Shown: positions 26,801 through 35,868 of the stretch, one piece after another | Layout: every line of letters begins with the position of its first letter | Numbering within the stretch: the stretch's first letter is position 1 | Source of the DNA: Sitta carolinensis | Taxonomy: Eukaryota > Chordata > Aves > Passeriformes > Sittidae | Reading direction: 5' to 3' | Assembly (NCBI GenBank): GCA_032173965.1 | Contig: JAVUNC010000004.1 | Span: 23,041,001-23,105,000, forward strand | Length of the DNA: 64,000 nt | Notes under the pieces: generated by a model | Told to the model about the DNA's origin: nothing | The model's input: the letters and a program-made list of their open reading frames with translations, nothing else | Database searches by the model: none | Made by a program: the position numbers and the translations under genes

Positions 26801-29780
26801 ATAATCTGCTTTTCAAAAGACATTCTCCAGTTTTATGTATGGCACATACAGTTATGGCATATTGAATTATTAAAGTTCGGTTTGGAAAAAAATCATGTGT
26901 TTTCAATGAAGCAGCAATTTGTAATAACGGTAGAAAAAATCTTTTGCTTCCTATGCAGGAGCAGATCAGAAAAGAATCTGAACATATCTAACTCATTTTC
27001 TTCCCATTGTGTTTGTCCATGAAGCAGATGAAGCACACACTTCCCATGCTGTTCCATTCATACAGCCCAGTGTTCATTCAGAAACGGAACGTTTCCTTTA
27101 GTTGATGGATTAAAGGCAGGAGAGGGGGAGGTGTGTAAAAATGTTTGGGGCTGTGCAGTATTTCAGGAGCAATGTTTAATAGCTAATTCACACTGAAGTT
27201 TTTAATGTATTTTATCACAACTTCAAAACAAAACAGGTTCTGCCTCTTAAATGAACAAAAATAATTAAGAAAAAGACACAGTGAAGGGTTTTGTGCAATT
27301 GCTGAGAAGCTAAATGTCAGGTTATTTTTAAAAGCAAACTTTCAATACAGTAAAAAAAAATTAAGCAAATGCAATTTTTCACCCCACTTTGACTGACCTT
27401 GCACTATATTTTATGAGGCTGAAATTTGAATGTGTATTAGTATCCTTTAAAAAACAGCAAGTAAACTCTGTTCACAACTTTAAAGGTTATTGTTTGCTTT
27501 TTATCTTCACTTACAGACCAGGTGTCTCTAGCAAAGTAAATTTGAGGAAAAGCTACTTTTTGTTGGAGGCTTTTGTGAAAAAAACAGATGACATAGAGAG
27601 CAGGTGTTAAAATAGTGAAAAAGGCAAACACCAGATATCTTACAGGATGTTTAGCTGTGGAAGAGCTAGAGGGGAAAAAACCCAGGCTGTTCTAAAGCAT
27701 CTTATTTAGAAGTCTTTCCTCAAATACAAGAGGCATTTCTCTGTCTTGTAAATCAGAATCTATCTTTTGATTCCCCCAAAGAGTGGGTTAGAGATACTAA
27801 TCCTATTCCTCTTGGCACTGAGTTCCCAGGGACAGACAGGAAAAAGCATAGTTTTGACTAAATAAGGATGCTTACTGGTTTGTTTACCTGATGCCACTTA
27901 TGATACTGTATTTGTCTACTTAAGTGGCTTTTAAGACTGAAGTCTCGTGTGATTTACTGGTTTTTTTAGGAAATTGCTTAGCAGCTGTGTAGATTAGACT
28001 ATTCTACCTTGGGTGTTTTTCATCCTGCATTGCACATCTGTTTATTTTGGTCTTAGCATTACAATAGTGATCATTGTAAATTAATAAGTAGAAAGGTAAG
28101 TAAGTGGAGGAAAGTAAGTTTGCTTGTTTGAAAAAAACTACTCAACTGACATTATTTGTGTCTCTAAATTAGGCATCCGAAACCTATAAAGAGAGATTTA
28201 GAATTCCATACTGGAGCCTTCAAGTGCACACATTTTGGATTTAAGCTTCAAGGCTCATTTTCTGGTTGACAAAAACTCTCTGCTGTTTGTTTTGGAATGT
28301 GAATTTTAACACTCACAAATTCACCAGCAGGTTTCATTAGTTGTATCACAGGATTTCTGTAACTATAACTGATGAAGGTTGTGAGCCCTAAAGCAAAATT
28401 ATTTTATAATTATGTATGAAGTGGCTATTCTTTGTAAAAAAACCGAATTCTCTCCATTCACAACACAGATTTCTTTTGCTATGAAGAAATTAATATGGCA
28501 TCATTGGAACACTTACTTGGAAATACTGTGCCAAGTCCTTAAAATATTGCTTAGAAGAAAAGCATCCTGGTACAAAACATAAATGCTCATAAATTTGCTA
28601 TGCAATTAGACTATACTATCACACTTTTTCAAGTAGTAGTGAAATAAAGGTTTTTTAAGTCAAAATCTGTTGAACTGCTTAGCCTTTTGAATCAAATTAA
28701 TTTCTATAAAAATGTGAAATAGTGATCAGGTTTAATCTCCAGTAATAATAAGAACATGTGCTGCAAATTTTTTTTCCTGCTCTTTCATATACAAATGTTG
28801 CCACTTTGGCAATAAACATGTAATTTTCCCTTAGTTCAAATGGAATTGCATTACAGGAAGCTCAGTGATATCTGTAACACCTTTTCCAGACTATTTTTCC
28901 CTTGAATCTTGTACGTTTCACTGAAAATGTTACAGGATGCAAAGGATACCTGCTAAAGAATTTTCATTAATTTCTATTACTTCACAAGTCAAGTTCACTG
29001 CAAATCTGACTTGCAGTCTTTGCTGGACCTACAGTTCTTTATTAGTGGCATTTAATAGGTTAATTTCTGCATTCAAGTTTTGAGATCACATTTCAGATAA
29101 CATTTTTCAGGCATGCCTCGGATAAAGGTACATTCTATATTCTTTAAATAGTTCTAAAATAGCCCTTGCCAGTTAATTATAAATTAGCAGCTGCTTCTCT
29201 CGTATCAGAAACTTCAGATATGCCCATAGTCCATCTGGGTATGTAATCCGTCTAAGCAACTCAAATGTAATGACAAACTATAAAGCACAATCTCTGCAGA
29301 ACTGCGCCGTTCACTGTTCCTTTCTAGTTAATATTATGTTCCCAGAGTTCAAGACAACTTTTTGATTGAAAGGTAATTCAGAAGTTTAGCTCAGACAATG
29401 CAGTCTGTGATTTAGGCACTGTTCAAGAAAAAAGAAATCACACTGAAAGAGATGACAGGACGTTAACTTTCTAGGATAACATTTTATTACCCTACCTTCA
29501 TTAGCCACTGAGTGTTGTTTTCCATGATGTTCTCAAGTAGCTGCAGTCTTTGAACTGAATCGTCATAGTCCAGAGGTGCATCCCTTTGCACCGCGTTGGA
29601 CACGTACGGAGCCGAGGAGCGGCAGTTGTCCGCCTCAGGCAGAAGGAAGGTGTAGCTGCACGACCCGTGCTGAACCTGGTACTGCTTCTTACCTATCGTC
29701 TCCATGCTCTTACTGAAGGAGTTGTATCCTGACGCTAACAGTATGCCGCAGCCCAAAAAGAAGCAGGCGGCCAGCTGCAT
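897..29780 (-). CDS. ANGPT2: Angiopoietin-2, exons 1-5 (partial gene; 3' exons off the left edge)
   Basis: Join of minus-strand exons 29780-29496, 7429-7274, 5288-5167, 3539-3307 and 1024-897: 924 nt, 308 codons, no stop. ANGPT2 is a secreted ligand of the endothelial receptor TIE2 (TEK); it modulates or antagonises ANGPT1 signalling in vessel remodelling. Visible in order: hydrophobic signal peptide (about 1-18), clustering segment with Cys41 and Cys53, coiled coil (about 80-265), linker, and the start of the fibrinogen-like domain (motif KEEQISFKDCAEAFKSG). Sequons NNT (Asn88), NQT (Asn118, Asn132, Asn150) and a later NNS follow the family pattern. The exon 4 part has no cysteine, which fits ANGPT2; ANGPT1 carries an extra coiled-coil cysteine. 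Exon lengths and phases match vertebrate ANGPT2 as I recall it. The exons for the rest of the receptor-binding domain are absent because the window ends. Identity is very secure; bird species is inferred. Confidence 0.96.
1025..3306 (-). other. ANGPT2: ANGPT2 intron 4
   Basis: 2,282 bp between exons 4 and 5, GT...AG. It contains a T17 tract near 1511-1527. A 94-codon plus-strand frame at 2732-3016 has no recognisable motif and is treated as chance. No other feature is seen. Confidence 0.85.
3307..3539 (-). CDS. ANGPT2: ANGPT2 exon 4: coiled coil, last part
   Basis: 233 nt, residues 188 (completed) to the first base of codon 266. The acceptor is TTTATTTAG before CTTTTTAG, and the donor is AACT followed by GTAAGT (GT at 3306-3305). 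It encodes FLEKRVLEMEDKHMLQLKSI, then DEKDQLQVLVARQNSIIEEL, and ends in MISTPN plus a split Ser codon. No cysteine is present; this distinguishes the paralogue from ANGPT1. Phase and length agree with the vertebrate gene. Confidence 0.97.
3540..5166 (-). other. ANGPT2: ANGPT2 intron 3
   Basis: 1,627 bp, GT...AG, AT-rich, with no recognisable repeat or gene. Confidence 0.85.
5167..5288 (-). CDS. ANGPT2: ANGPT2 exon 3: coiled coil, middle part
   Basis: 122 nt coding from Val148 to the first two bases of codon 188. The acceptor is a T-rich tract ending TTTTTTAG, and the donor is ACAG followed by GTAAGT (GT at 5166-5165). The reading is VLNQTTRLELQLLEHSLSTN, then KLERQISDQTNEITKLQEKN, with the last Ser codon split AG|C across intron 3. 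It contains the NQT sequon at Asn150 and a clear leucine heptad. No ATG-started open frame covers it, so it is visible only by homology and splice signals. Confidence 0.96.
5289..7273 (-). other. ANGPT2: ANGPT2 intron 2
   Basis: 1,985 bp, GT...AG. A 92-codon plus-strand frame at 6380-6658 looks like a chance hydrophobic frame. No repeat or RNA gene is recognised. Confidence 0.85.
7274..7429 (-). CDS. ANGPT2: ANGPT2 exon 2: coiled coil, first part
   Basis: 156 nt, 52 codons, residues 96-147, phase 0 at both ends. The acceptor reads CCATATAG before CTTGAG, and the donor is CAA then GTAAGT (GT at 7273-7272). The product begins LENYIQDSMKKEM and ends RKLTDVEAQ. It contains two NQT glycosylation sequons (Asn118, Asn132) and the heptad pattern of the coiled coil that oligomerises the ligand. 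The exon is longer upstream than the ATG-started open frame suggests, because translation enters by splicing. Confidence 0.97.
12870..13405 (+). mobile_element. Solo-LTR-like element in intron 1
   Basis: About 0.5 kb with an LTR layout: a TATA-like CTATAAAT near 13132, then a C/T-rich stretch, then a polyadenylation signal AATAAA near 13295 and a T-rich U5-like tail (GAGTTTTAATTTTGGACCC). It contains a short tandem repeat AAAGACCCTCA near 13027-13048. The text resembles LTRs I recall from songbird genomes, but I cannot name the family with certainty. Boundaries and target duplications were not resolved. No retroviral internal coding region flanks it. The open frames inside are not genes. Confidence 0.45.
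14744..14829. repeat. 86-bp T homopolymer with one C
   Basis: Uninterrupted T except for a C at 14806. Read on the minus strand it is an A tract, which could be the tail of a minus-strand retroposed sequence lying to its right (from 14830). I see no recognisable body or target duplication. Such long homopolymers are also prone to assembly error. Confidence 0.95.
18488..19286 (+). mobile_element. CR1 LINE, 5'-truncated 3' end
   Basis: About 0.8 kb matching the end of the CR1 second ORF and the 3' UTR on the plus strand. It starts near GAGAGGTGGGCCC and includes AAGGACTTGGGGGTGCTGGT. Later landmarks are ATTAGGAAGAAATTCTTTAC and CTGGAAGTGTTCAACACCAG. It ends in CCATTCTGTGGTTCGATGA, a diverged form of the usual short 3'-terminal repeat. 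The coding part carries frameshifts and stops, so it is a dead copy. Bird CR1 copies are typically 5'-truncated like this one. Overlapping open frames on both strands are shadows. Confidence 0.93.
19878..19909. repeat. Perfect 13-bp inverted repeat
   Basis: TTAGTGAAACTAA (19878-19890) and TTAGTTTCACTAA (19897-19909) are separated by 6 nt. They can form a short hairpin. No function is known; it lies in intron 1. Confidence 0.8.
23683..23771. repeat. G/T-rich low-complexity tract
   Basis: Runs of T separated by GG and GGTT units lie immediately left of a CR1 fragment. A minus-strand open frame through it is lysine/threonine-rich noise. Confidence 0.85.
23772..23980 (+). mobile_element. CR1 LINE, short 3' fragment
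   Basis: About 0.2 kb of CR1 3' end: TTTACAGTAAGAGTGGTGA, then GATGCCCCATCCCTGGAAGT, ending near CAATTCTGTGATCCTG. It is 5'-truncated, with a G/T-rich low-complexity tract directly at its 5' side. Divergence is moderate. Confidence 0.92.
25104..25146. repeat. (AAAG)n-like purine tract
   Basis: Degenerate A/G-rich repeat of about 40 bp in intron 1. Confidence 0.75.
29496..29780 (-). CDS. ANGPT2: ANGPT2 coding exon 1: signal peptide and clustering domain
   Basis: It encodes residues 1-95. The start is the ATG at 29780-29778, with A at -3, followed by a hydrophobic leader (MQLAACFFLGCGILLASG). The segment GKKQYQVQHGSCSYTFLLPE holds Cys41, and Cys53 follows; in angiopoietins these N-terminal cysteines support disulphide-linked multimers. 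The segment NAVQRDAPLDYDDSVQRLQ and the end ENIMENNTQWLMK lead into the coiled coil. The exon ends in phase 0 at AAG, followed by the donor GTAGGG (GT at 29495-29494). The leader differs from the mammalian one, as is usual for signal peptides, while the mature part is strongly conserved. Confidence 0.97.
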
Positions 29781-29842
29781 TTTAATCCCTGCGGTAACTC
29801 GGCGGACCTAGAGAGCCTGGATGCGCTGGCCAGAGCCCGGCC

Positions 29843-29881
29843 CTAGCTAACCTGCGGCGCGGCCGAGCGCTCCGCTGCCAT
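29843..29881 (-). CDS. Short upstream ORF in the ANGPT2 5' leader
   Basis: The ATG at 29881-29879 opens a 12-codon frame (MAAERSAAPQVS) ending at TAG 29845-29843, 62 nt before the ANGPT2 ATG and not overlapping it. It is the only ATG I see on the minus strand between the TATA-like box and the main start. Such an upstream ORF could lower translation of the main frame. Translation is inferred only. Confidence 0.35.
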   Translation of the reverse strand: MAAERSAAPQVS

Positions 29882-30016
29882 GTGCCGTCAGGCGAGGGCT
29901 GGGCTTGCCTGCCTGCCCCGGGCGGGCCGGGGAGGTGCGGCCGCTCCCGCCGTGCCCACAGCTGTCAGGCGCGGGAAGCAGCTGCGGCCGCCCCGCCTGG
30001 CCCGCTGCCTTCCTGC

Positions 30017-30256
30017 GCCGAGCGCGCCGAGCCGAGCCGCGCCGCGCCGAGCCGAGCCGAGCCGAGCCGAGCCGAGCCGAGCCGCGCCGAGCCGCGCCGC
30101 GCCGAGCCGCGCCGCGCCGAGCCGCGCCGCGCGAGCCGCGCCGAGCCGAGCCGAGCCGAGCCGAGCCGAGCCGCGCCGAGCCGAGCCAGCCGAGCCGAGC
30201 CGCGCCGAGCCGAGCCGCGCCGAGCCGAGCCGCGCCGAGCCGCGCCGAGCCGAGCC
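30017..30256. repeat. GC-rich pentamer array (GAGCC/GCGCC)n
   Basis: About 48 copies of a 5-bp unit alternate between GAGCC and GCGCC (GGCTC/GGCGC on the transcribed strand), with slips near 30131 and 30187. Because five is not a multiple of three, every frame reads a five-residue repeat and most frames lack stops, which creates long spurious ORFs on both strands. The array lies between the TATA-like box and exon 1, so it is probably in the 5' leader. Regular GG pairs on the minus strand could form hairpins or two-layer quadruplexes. Confidence 0.92.
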
Positions 30257-30278
30257 CGCCGCTCGCCACCGTGCTGCC

Positions 30279-30285
30279 CTTATAG
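30279..30285 (-). promoter_or_regulatory. ANGPT2: TATA-like box for ANGPT2
   Basis: The minus strand reads CTATAAG within CCTGCTATAAGGGCAG, in otherwise GC-rich DNA about 500 bp upstream of the start codon. With usual spacing, transcription would begin near 30250, giving a 5' UTR of about 470 nt that contains the whole pentamer array. The position is plausible, but the start site is not proven. Confidence 0.45.
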
Positions 30286-30307
30286 CAGGAGTTGGTAAGA
30301 GCGGGCA

Positions 30308-30313
30308 CACGTG
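30308..30313. promoter_or_regulatory. CACGTG E-box / hypoxia-element-like site
   Basis: Palindromic CACGTG inside CACACGTGGGCG, about 25 bp upstream of the TATA-like box. ACGTG is also the core of HIF response elements, and ANGPT2 is hypoxia-inducible in mammals. A six-base match alone is weak evidence. Confidence 0.3.
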
Positions 30314-30566
30314 GGCGCGGAGCCGCTCCTCCCCCCCGGGCGCGCCAGGGCCGGGGCCGCGCACAGCGGCTGGCGGGAGCGGGGCGGCGAGAGGAAACCC
30401 CAGGGAGGAGCCGGCAGCGGCAGGACCCCTGCGAATTCCTGCAACACGGCTCTAATTAAGAGTTTCCTAGACAGAGCAAGCAGTTCCGATAGCCTCCAAC
30501 TATGCTAGTAAATTATTTGCGATGGTAATCATTTTTAAGCTCCTTACCCTCGATCACCCCCGTTAA

Positions 30567-30655
30567 ACACAGACACAGACACACACAGACACACACAGAC
30601 ACACACACACACACACACGACACACACACACAGACACACACATACACGTACACAC
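30567..30655. repeat. (CA)n / (CAGA) microsatellite
   Basis: Imperfect CA dinucleotide array with interspersed ACAG units, about 90 bp. It marks the boundary between the CpG-rich promoter and AT-rich flank. Confidence 0.95.
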
Positions 30656-30670
30656 GTCCCTGGGCTTGTT

Positions 30671-30726
30671 TATTCTTAATTTATTTTTAATTTTTAATTA
30701 TTTTTTAATTAATTTTAATTTAAAAT
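30671..30726. repeat. AT-rich low-complexity tract
   Basis: Runs of TTTAATT and TTTTAATT follow the CA array directly. Confidence 0.7.
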
Positions 30727-31439
30727 GTGCTGAACCAAGATGTAATTTAGTTGGTGTTTAATACATTGTGGAATTACAGAGAAAGACACTGTCCCATGCA
30801 TACAAAAGCAGGCTCGGGTACGTCCTTGCAAAGAGAACACGAAGGAAAGTAATTAGAGGTTTTCGGCTGAACACAGAATTTGTATTTACAAGCCTTTTAT
30901 TTATTATTTTAAATGCTTTTTCTATATGGCATGGCTAACTTTGGAAGTGCTAATTGTAATAAAAGAGTTAAAAATCACAAGTCACCTGGGACTGGAAGAG
31001 GAAAACCCATCCAGAGGCACTGGCAGTAAGGCATGGCTCAGGAAGTGGCATGGCTGAATGGGAATGACCATGTTAGCTCTCCCTAGCCCAATTCTGTGCC
31101 CTTGGGAGTGGGAAATACCCATTAAAGGGCAGGGAAATTCTAGTAAAGTATTTGAAATTTATATGTTAGAGTAAAATGGACTGCTTCCCAACTCCCATGG
31201 TCTCTGCAATGATGGGTCATCTTGAAAATGCGGAAAATTACTAGCCAACTTACCAGACCCTGGGAAAGAGTCCATTCCACTGAAATTTTGGAAAAGTTTA
31301 CCTCTCTGTAAGGAGAAATCGTCTTCTTGAAACCAGCATGATAGGATACTGACTCCTGAAGACAACTGCCTGAGATTTTGGCTAGGTCTGGATCTGGAAA
31401 CTATAGATTTTCCTTAATTAAAACAAAGGGAATGTCGTG

Positions 31440-31521
31440 CGAGTCAAACTAACATGAATTACTGGCCAAACTTTCTCATACGAGTCAAACTAACATGAAT
31501 TAGTGGCCAAACTTTCTCATA
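31440..31521. repeat. 41-bp tandem duplication
   Basis: Two head-to-tail 41-bp units (31440-31480 and 31481-31521) begin CGAGTCAAACTAACATGAAT and differ at one base (ACTGG versus AGTGG). The duplication looks recent, given near identity. Confidence 0.93.
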
Positions 31522-33042
31522 TTCAAGGGAAATCCCAGCATGTCTCAGGATCTCTTATGACAGACTCTTACATAATTTGCTTTATCTCATTTAGTTTATT
31601 AATATGACTTTACTTTTTTATGTCATGGAAGTTGTGTTCAGGTGTTGTGAAAAATAGTCGTGGCAGCTAAAATTCATGTCTTAGATTGTTGGAAGCTGCT
31701 GATATTTCTTTACATAGATTTCATTGTAAAGGAAAATCTCTAGAATTTAATTCTGGTGAATCCCAGAAAGATTCTGATTATATTTGGACTGTGATGAGTG
31801 AAACTAGTTTGTTTCCTGTGGACTATTCGTATTCCACTGTTCATACTTCTAACCAGAGGAAACAGAAGAAAATGGAACGGTCAAGATTATTTGCAACAAA
31901 ATGTATGTATTTGGAGTCTTTGGTATATGATGTATGCATTCTCCATCCCTTCAATTTTGTATTGCAATAGCCAAGCAGATAAATGTGACAGCTACTTGCA
32001 TCAGTAACAAAATTTCAAACTCATCGTTGTATATTGATTTCTAATTTTCAATGAATTGAAGCCTTCAAAAGAATGTTTAATTCCATGTGAATAGCAGTCT
32101 TATTGCAATATACTTGACCAACCTACCGTTATCCAATGAAGACAGAATATAGCATTAGATTGATGCACTAGACTTTGTGAAGCATTTCTATCTAACCAGA
32201 CATTCCAGTTCAGTATTTTCTGTAATTTGGATACTATTTGTAATTGGATTAATTTGCTAAGTTAAATGAAAATTTCCCATTGAAATTTACTCATATTTTT
32301 CTGTTCCCTATTTCTTTGCATAGCTAGCCTGAGAAAATAAAGGGCTATTATCTTACTAGTCATCCTTCCTTTCACCACCACATGTGTATACTCAATAGAC
32401 TAATGCTGAAAATTAGATTGCTCCAGCCCTAGAAATAGCTGTCTCTTAAGGAGGAAGAACTGGAGGATAATCTTTATTTTTCTGATTGTATTTTCATGGA
32501 TTTTTTTCAATTCTTTAGTTAGATATTAAATGAAAATATGAGACTGAGAAGTGTAGTCTTTTAGAAGTTTTATTTTTAATTATTAGAGCTCTACTCAAGG
32601 GAGTGAACACATATAAAAGACAAGATTTAAGGGAGAATCTGCTGAGAATTCATTATACAGGATCTCTATGAGAGGCTTGATTAAATCAGTAGTTCTTGAT
32701 TTACTATAAGGCTTGCCATGTGTATGCCCCCTACATATCACCGTTTTAAGCTGGCACCTCAGTTTTGTTGGGTTTTGGAGGAGAGATGAGTGTCTCTGAA
32801 GGTTTGAACTGGAGTCTGTTTTCCTTTCTGAAAGGCTAAAGCATTGTCCTGGGAGGCCCTTGTGCTGTAATGAGGCCAGGAGCAAAACTGAATTTGGAAA
32901 CTTCCTAGGAAGCCTTGCTGTATACTGGGCCTCCACTAGGGAGAACTGTGGTTGTAGGAATACTGGATAGAGAAACAAGTTCACCTTTTACTGTGTTTTA
33001 AGCTGGGCTTGTGTTTTGTGTCTTGGTTCTTTTGTTGTTGAT

Positions 33043-33062
33043 GTGAATGAATGAATGAATGA
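33043..33062. repeat. (GAAT)n microsatellite
   Basis: About five copies of GAAT/ATGA. Confidence 0.85.
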
Positions 33063-35840
33063 GTAAATGGCCAGTTGCTATGGCAGCTCTCTGCAGTTCA
33101 GGGAAAAGGTACGGAAAGCACAGGTATTATTCTGAGAAGTGACAGCAAACTCCTAATGGAAGACTCTTACCAGCACAGCAGGCACCACCAGTTAGCTTCT
33201 ACTCACTGTGCTTCTCATCTAGGTCTTGGACGTACACCATGATGTGCACCATGGTATTGTTTTCCCCAATCTTTCATTGATAATCCCAGGCTGTAGGGGC
33301 AGTAACAGAAATACAATCCCCCCAAACACACATAACCGAGGGAGGGTTTTGCTGTTTCCCCATCTGGTCCAATGGACTCATATTGCTTTAATGAGGTGCT
33401 CTTTCCCACTGTCCAGAAAAGTTAGTGATTGTTCACCTTGCCAACGAAATAAATACACATCCCTTTAACCCTTCACTGAAGCTTAGTGCCGTATTTGGTG
33501 CATGTTTTGGAGCAGTTGATTGTGATCCTTCATCTTTTCTATCCCTTTGGGAGGAGCTTTCCCAGCTGAGGAGGAGGAAGTGGTCTTCTCTGCCTCTCCA
33601 GAGAGTCAAAGCTAGTCAGAGTTCAGGGGGAAAGAAAGTAGTAGTGGCTAAATTTAGAAAACTGGTGTGAAAAATAAGGCAAGTTAAATCCATTTTTGTC
33701 CTTGAAATCTGAGAAAGAGGGAGGAAGATGCCTGAATACAGCCTTAGAGGCATTTTAACAAGTCTGTTTGAAAGGGAGGGCTTTTTCTGAAAACTGAATG
33801 ACTGAGATCTGTCCTATCCCCTGTCAGTTATGAGAACGACCATTTATTTTTTAGACATGTTGAAGTAGGGAGGAATTTAAATAATTTGGCATGGAGTCTT
33901 ATAAATGTCAGAAACTGAGTAAAAAGTTATAATTCAGACAAGTCACATCTCAGTATTTCTTTTATGTTCATTGTTCTCTTCATCTTTCATTTCTGCTGTT
34001 GATATGGAGTGTTGTATTTACATTCATGATACATTTTTCCTGTAAACTAAAATATAACTTTTAGCCTGTGAGTTCCTGCTTGCTTTAGGGCCGAGTGTAT
34101 ACAGAATATGCCATAAAATACCAAATAGTGGATTGATATATTTAAAGTACAAATTAGATCTTTCCCTTTTTAGAAAGAAGATACCCACTCTACAGAAATC
34201 ACCTTATAAGCTAAAATGAAATGTGTATTTTTTCAAAACTAAACATTTAGAACATTTTGCCAGATGTGTGCAGGCAATTTCCTTTCCTGGGAAACAGTAA
34301 ATTCCCTTACTCAGCCAGCCGTGGGTTTCTTCCATACAGCATATGACTAGGCTGCTTTGAGAGAGATGCCTGGATTCTACTAACATTATCTTTCCAATTA
34401 TCATTTTGCTTACAGCTGCACAGCTTCTGTTTGACAGGCAGATACAAAGATCTTGTGAGATCTCTCATAGAAAAGGAAGCATATAAACTTAAGTAGAATA
34501 AGAAAATGTTGACTTTACTTTAGTCTGCTATCTGCAAGCTTTGCCACCTAAAACTTTCAAGATGTTGATTTAGTAGATAAGTTCTCATTTCAGCAGTTAA
34601 CTCATTTTAGGAAGGGAAAACTACACCATAAAATATGTGCAAACTAAAGGCAAAACCATGTAAACAAATAAGTTTTGGTGGTGCATTCTTACAGGGATAT
34701 TTAATCTACATATATAAATGAGAATGCTGTAATGTGACTTCAAAATCAAATCTAAAATGAAAAATCATCTGAAACATGGAATAAATTAATAAAGTATTTT
34801 ATATACTTCTGGTATTTACATTCCTCACATTTTGACACTCAATGTTGAGTTACCACCTTTGGTTCCTGGTGCTTTAATATTCTTTTATGATAGTTCCATT
34901 TGCTGTTTTCAAAATATTTTCCTTCACTGTAAGTAGTTTAGCATTTTTCTCAGGAACAAATGTCAGCAAGGACAAGAAACGGAACAGGATCTAGGACCCT
35001 TTTGGATTTTTAGGCTGCTAAAAATCTTGTCCATTTTTAGATCTTACACTCTTTTTCAAGAAGAGTGATAGGTTACTATGTTTTCCTATAAGCCAAACAA
35101 TTTCTTTTCATCCAGACCCATAGTTCAGATTTTTAGCACTTTACACTTAATGATAAAATCTTACCAATCATTCCTACTTTCCCCAACACTTGCTCATTAT
35201 CTTTTTTATTCCATCTGAGCTTCTGCACCAGTCTCTCATGAATTCTTTGACAGAGTCTCAGGATTCCACTCACTTTCTCAGCTGCAGCTTATTTCTAATC
35301 ACTCAAAACATCTAGTATAACATTTTGTGAATTCATAATCATCTTTATGTTCTATCTCTGATGTTCCATCACGTCTCCTTTGAGTGCCCTTCCTTACAAG
35401 GGAGGGCATTTGCCCAGTAGTTCTCATATTGTACTTCTGTTGAAGGGACAAGAGGTCAATAAGCTGATACACTGAAAATTTCAGTTACCACTCTGTCTTG
35501 GTGACTCAGTCTGTTTTTTCCCATCTTGCCTTGTAACATCCAATCCATCATTTCAGTACACAGTATTTTTCCTTGATGTCACAGGACTAGTGGAAGCATA
35601 ATGCAGCCAAAACCAGACTTTGTGTATTCCCTTGGAAATTCTTCCATGCTCCCTTTTTCTCTTTAACAATTGACACTGCCACCAGCCTCCAATGCATTTG
35701 AATCTATAATCTACAAGTTGTGTTTCCTTTATTTCTTTCATGTTTTATTCTCTCCCTTTTTTTGATGCTATGCTTTCATTAATGTGTCTAAAATCCCTAT
35801 CTTGTTCCTTATCATCAACATATTGAATTTTTTGTAACAA

Positions 35841-35868
35841 TTACAAATAATTGTAAAATTATTTGTAA
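35841..35868. repeat. Perfect 12-bp inverted repeat
   Basis: TTACAAATAATT and AATTATTTGTAA are separated by GTAA. It is AT-rich, so chance formation is possible. Confidence 0.75.

Larger units (their letters stand above)
7430..29495 (-). other. ANGPT2: ANGPT2 intron 1
   Basis: 22,066 bp, donor GTAGGG and acceptor ATATAG. It carries an LTR-like element (about 12.87-13.4 kb), an 86-bp T tract (14.74 kb), two plus-strand CR1 fragments (18.49-19.29 and 23.77-23.98 kb), a G/T-rich tract and minor simple repeats. First introns of ANGPT2 are known in other species to hold endothelial or hypoxia enhancers, but I could not place one here by eye. The remaining sequence is AT-rich and unremarkable. Confidence 0.85.
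29560..30460. promoter_or_regulatory. ANGPT2: CpG-rich promoter and 5' UTR region of ANGPT2
   Basis: CpG dinucleotides are dense from inside exon 1 to about 30460, then drop sharply into AT-rich DNA. The island covers the start codon, the 5' UTR, the pentamer array and the likely core promoter. It includes a GC-box-like GGGGCGG near 30380 and a CACGTG at 30308-30313. It is the only CpG-island-like stretch in the window, in agreement with a single promoter. Exact island limits need a computed CpG ratio. Confidence 0.8.

Noticed and set aside
29847..30455. Several long open frames (up to 191 codons) on both strands with Arg/Ala/Glu/Ser-rich repeats
   Set aside because: They are created by the stop-free pentamer array in all frames. 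The minus-strand ones lack an ATG upstream of the array.
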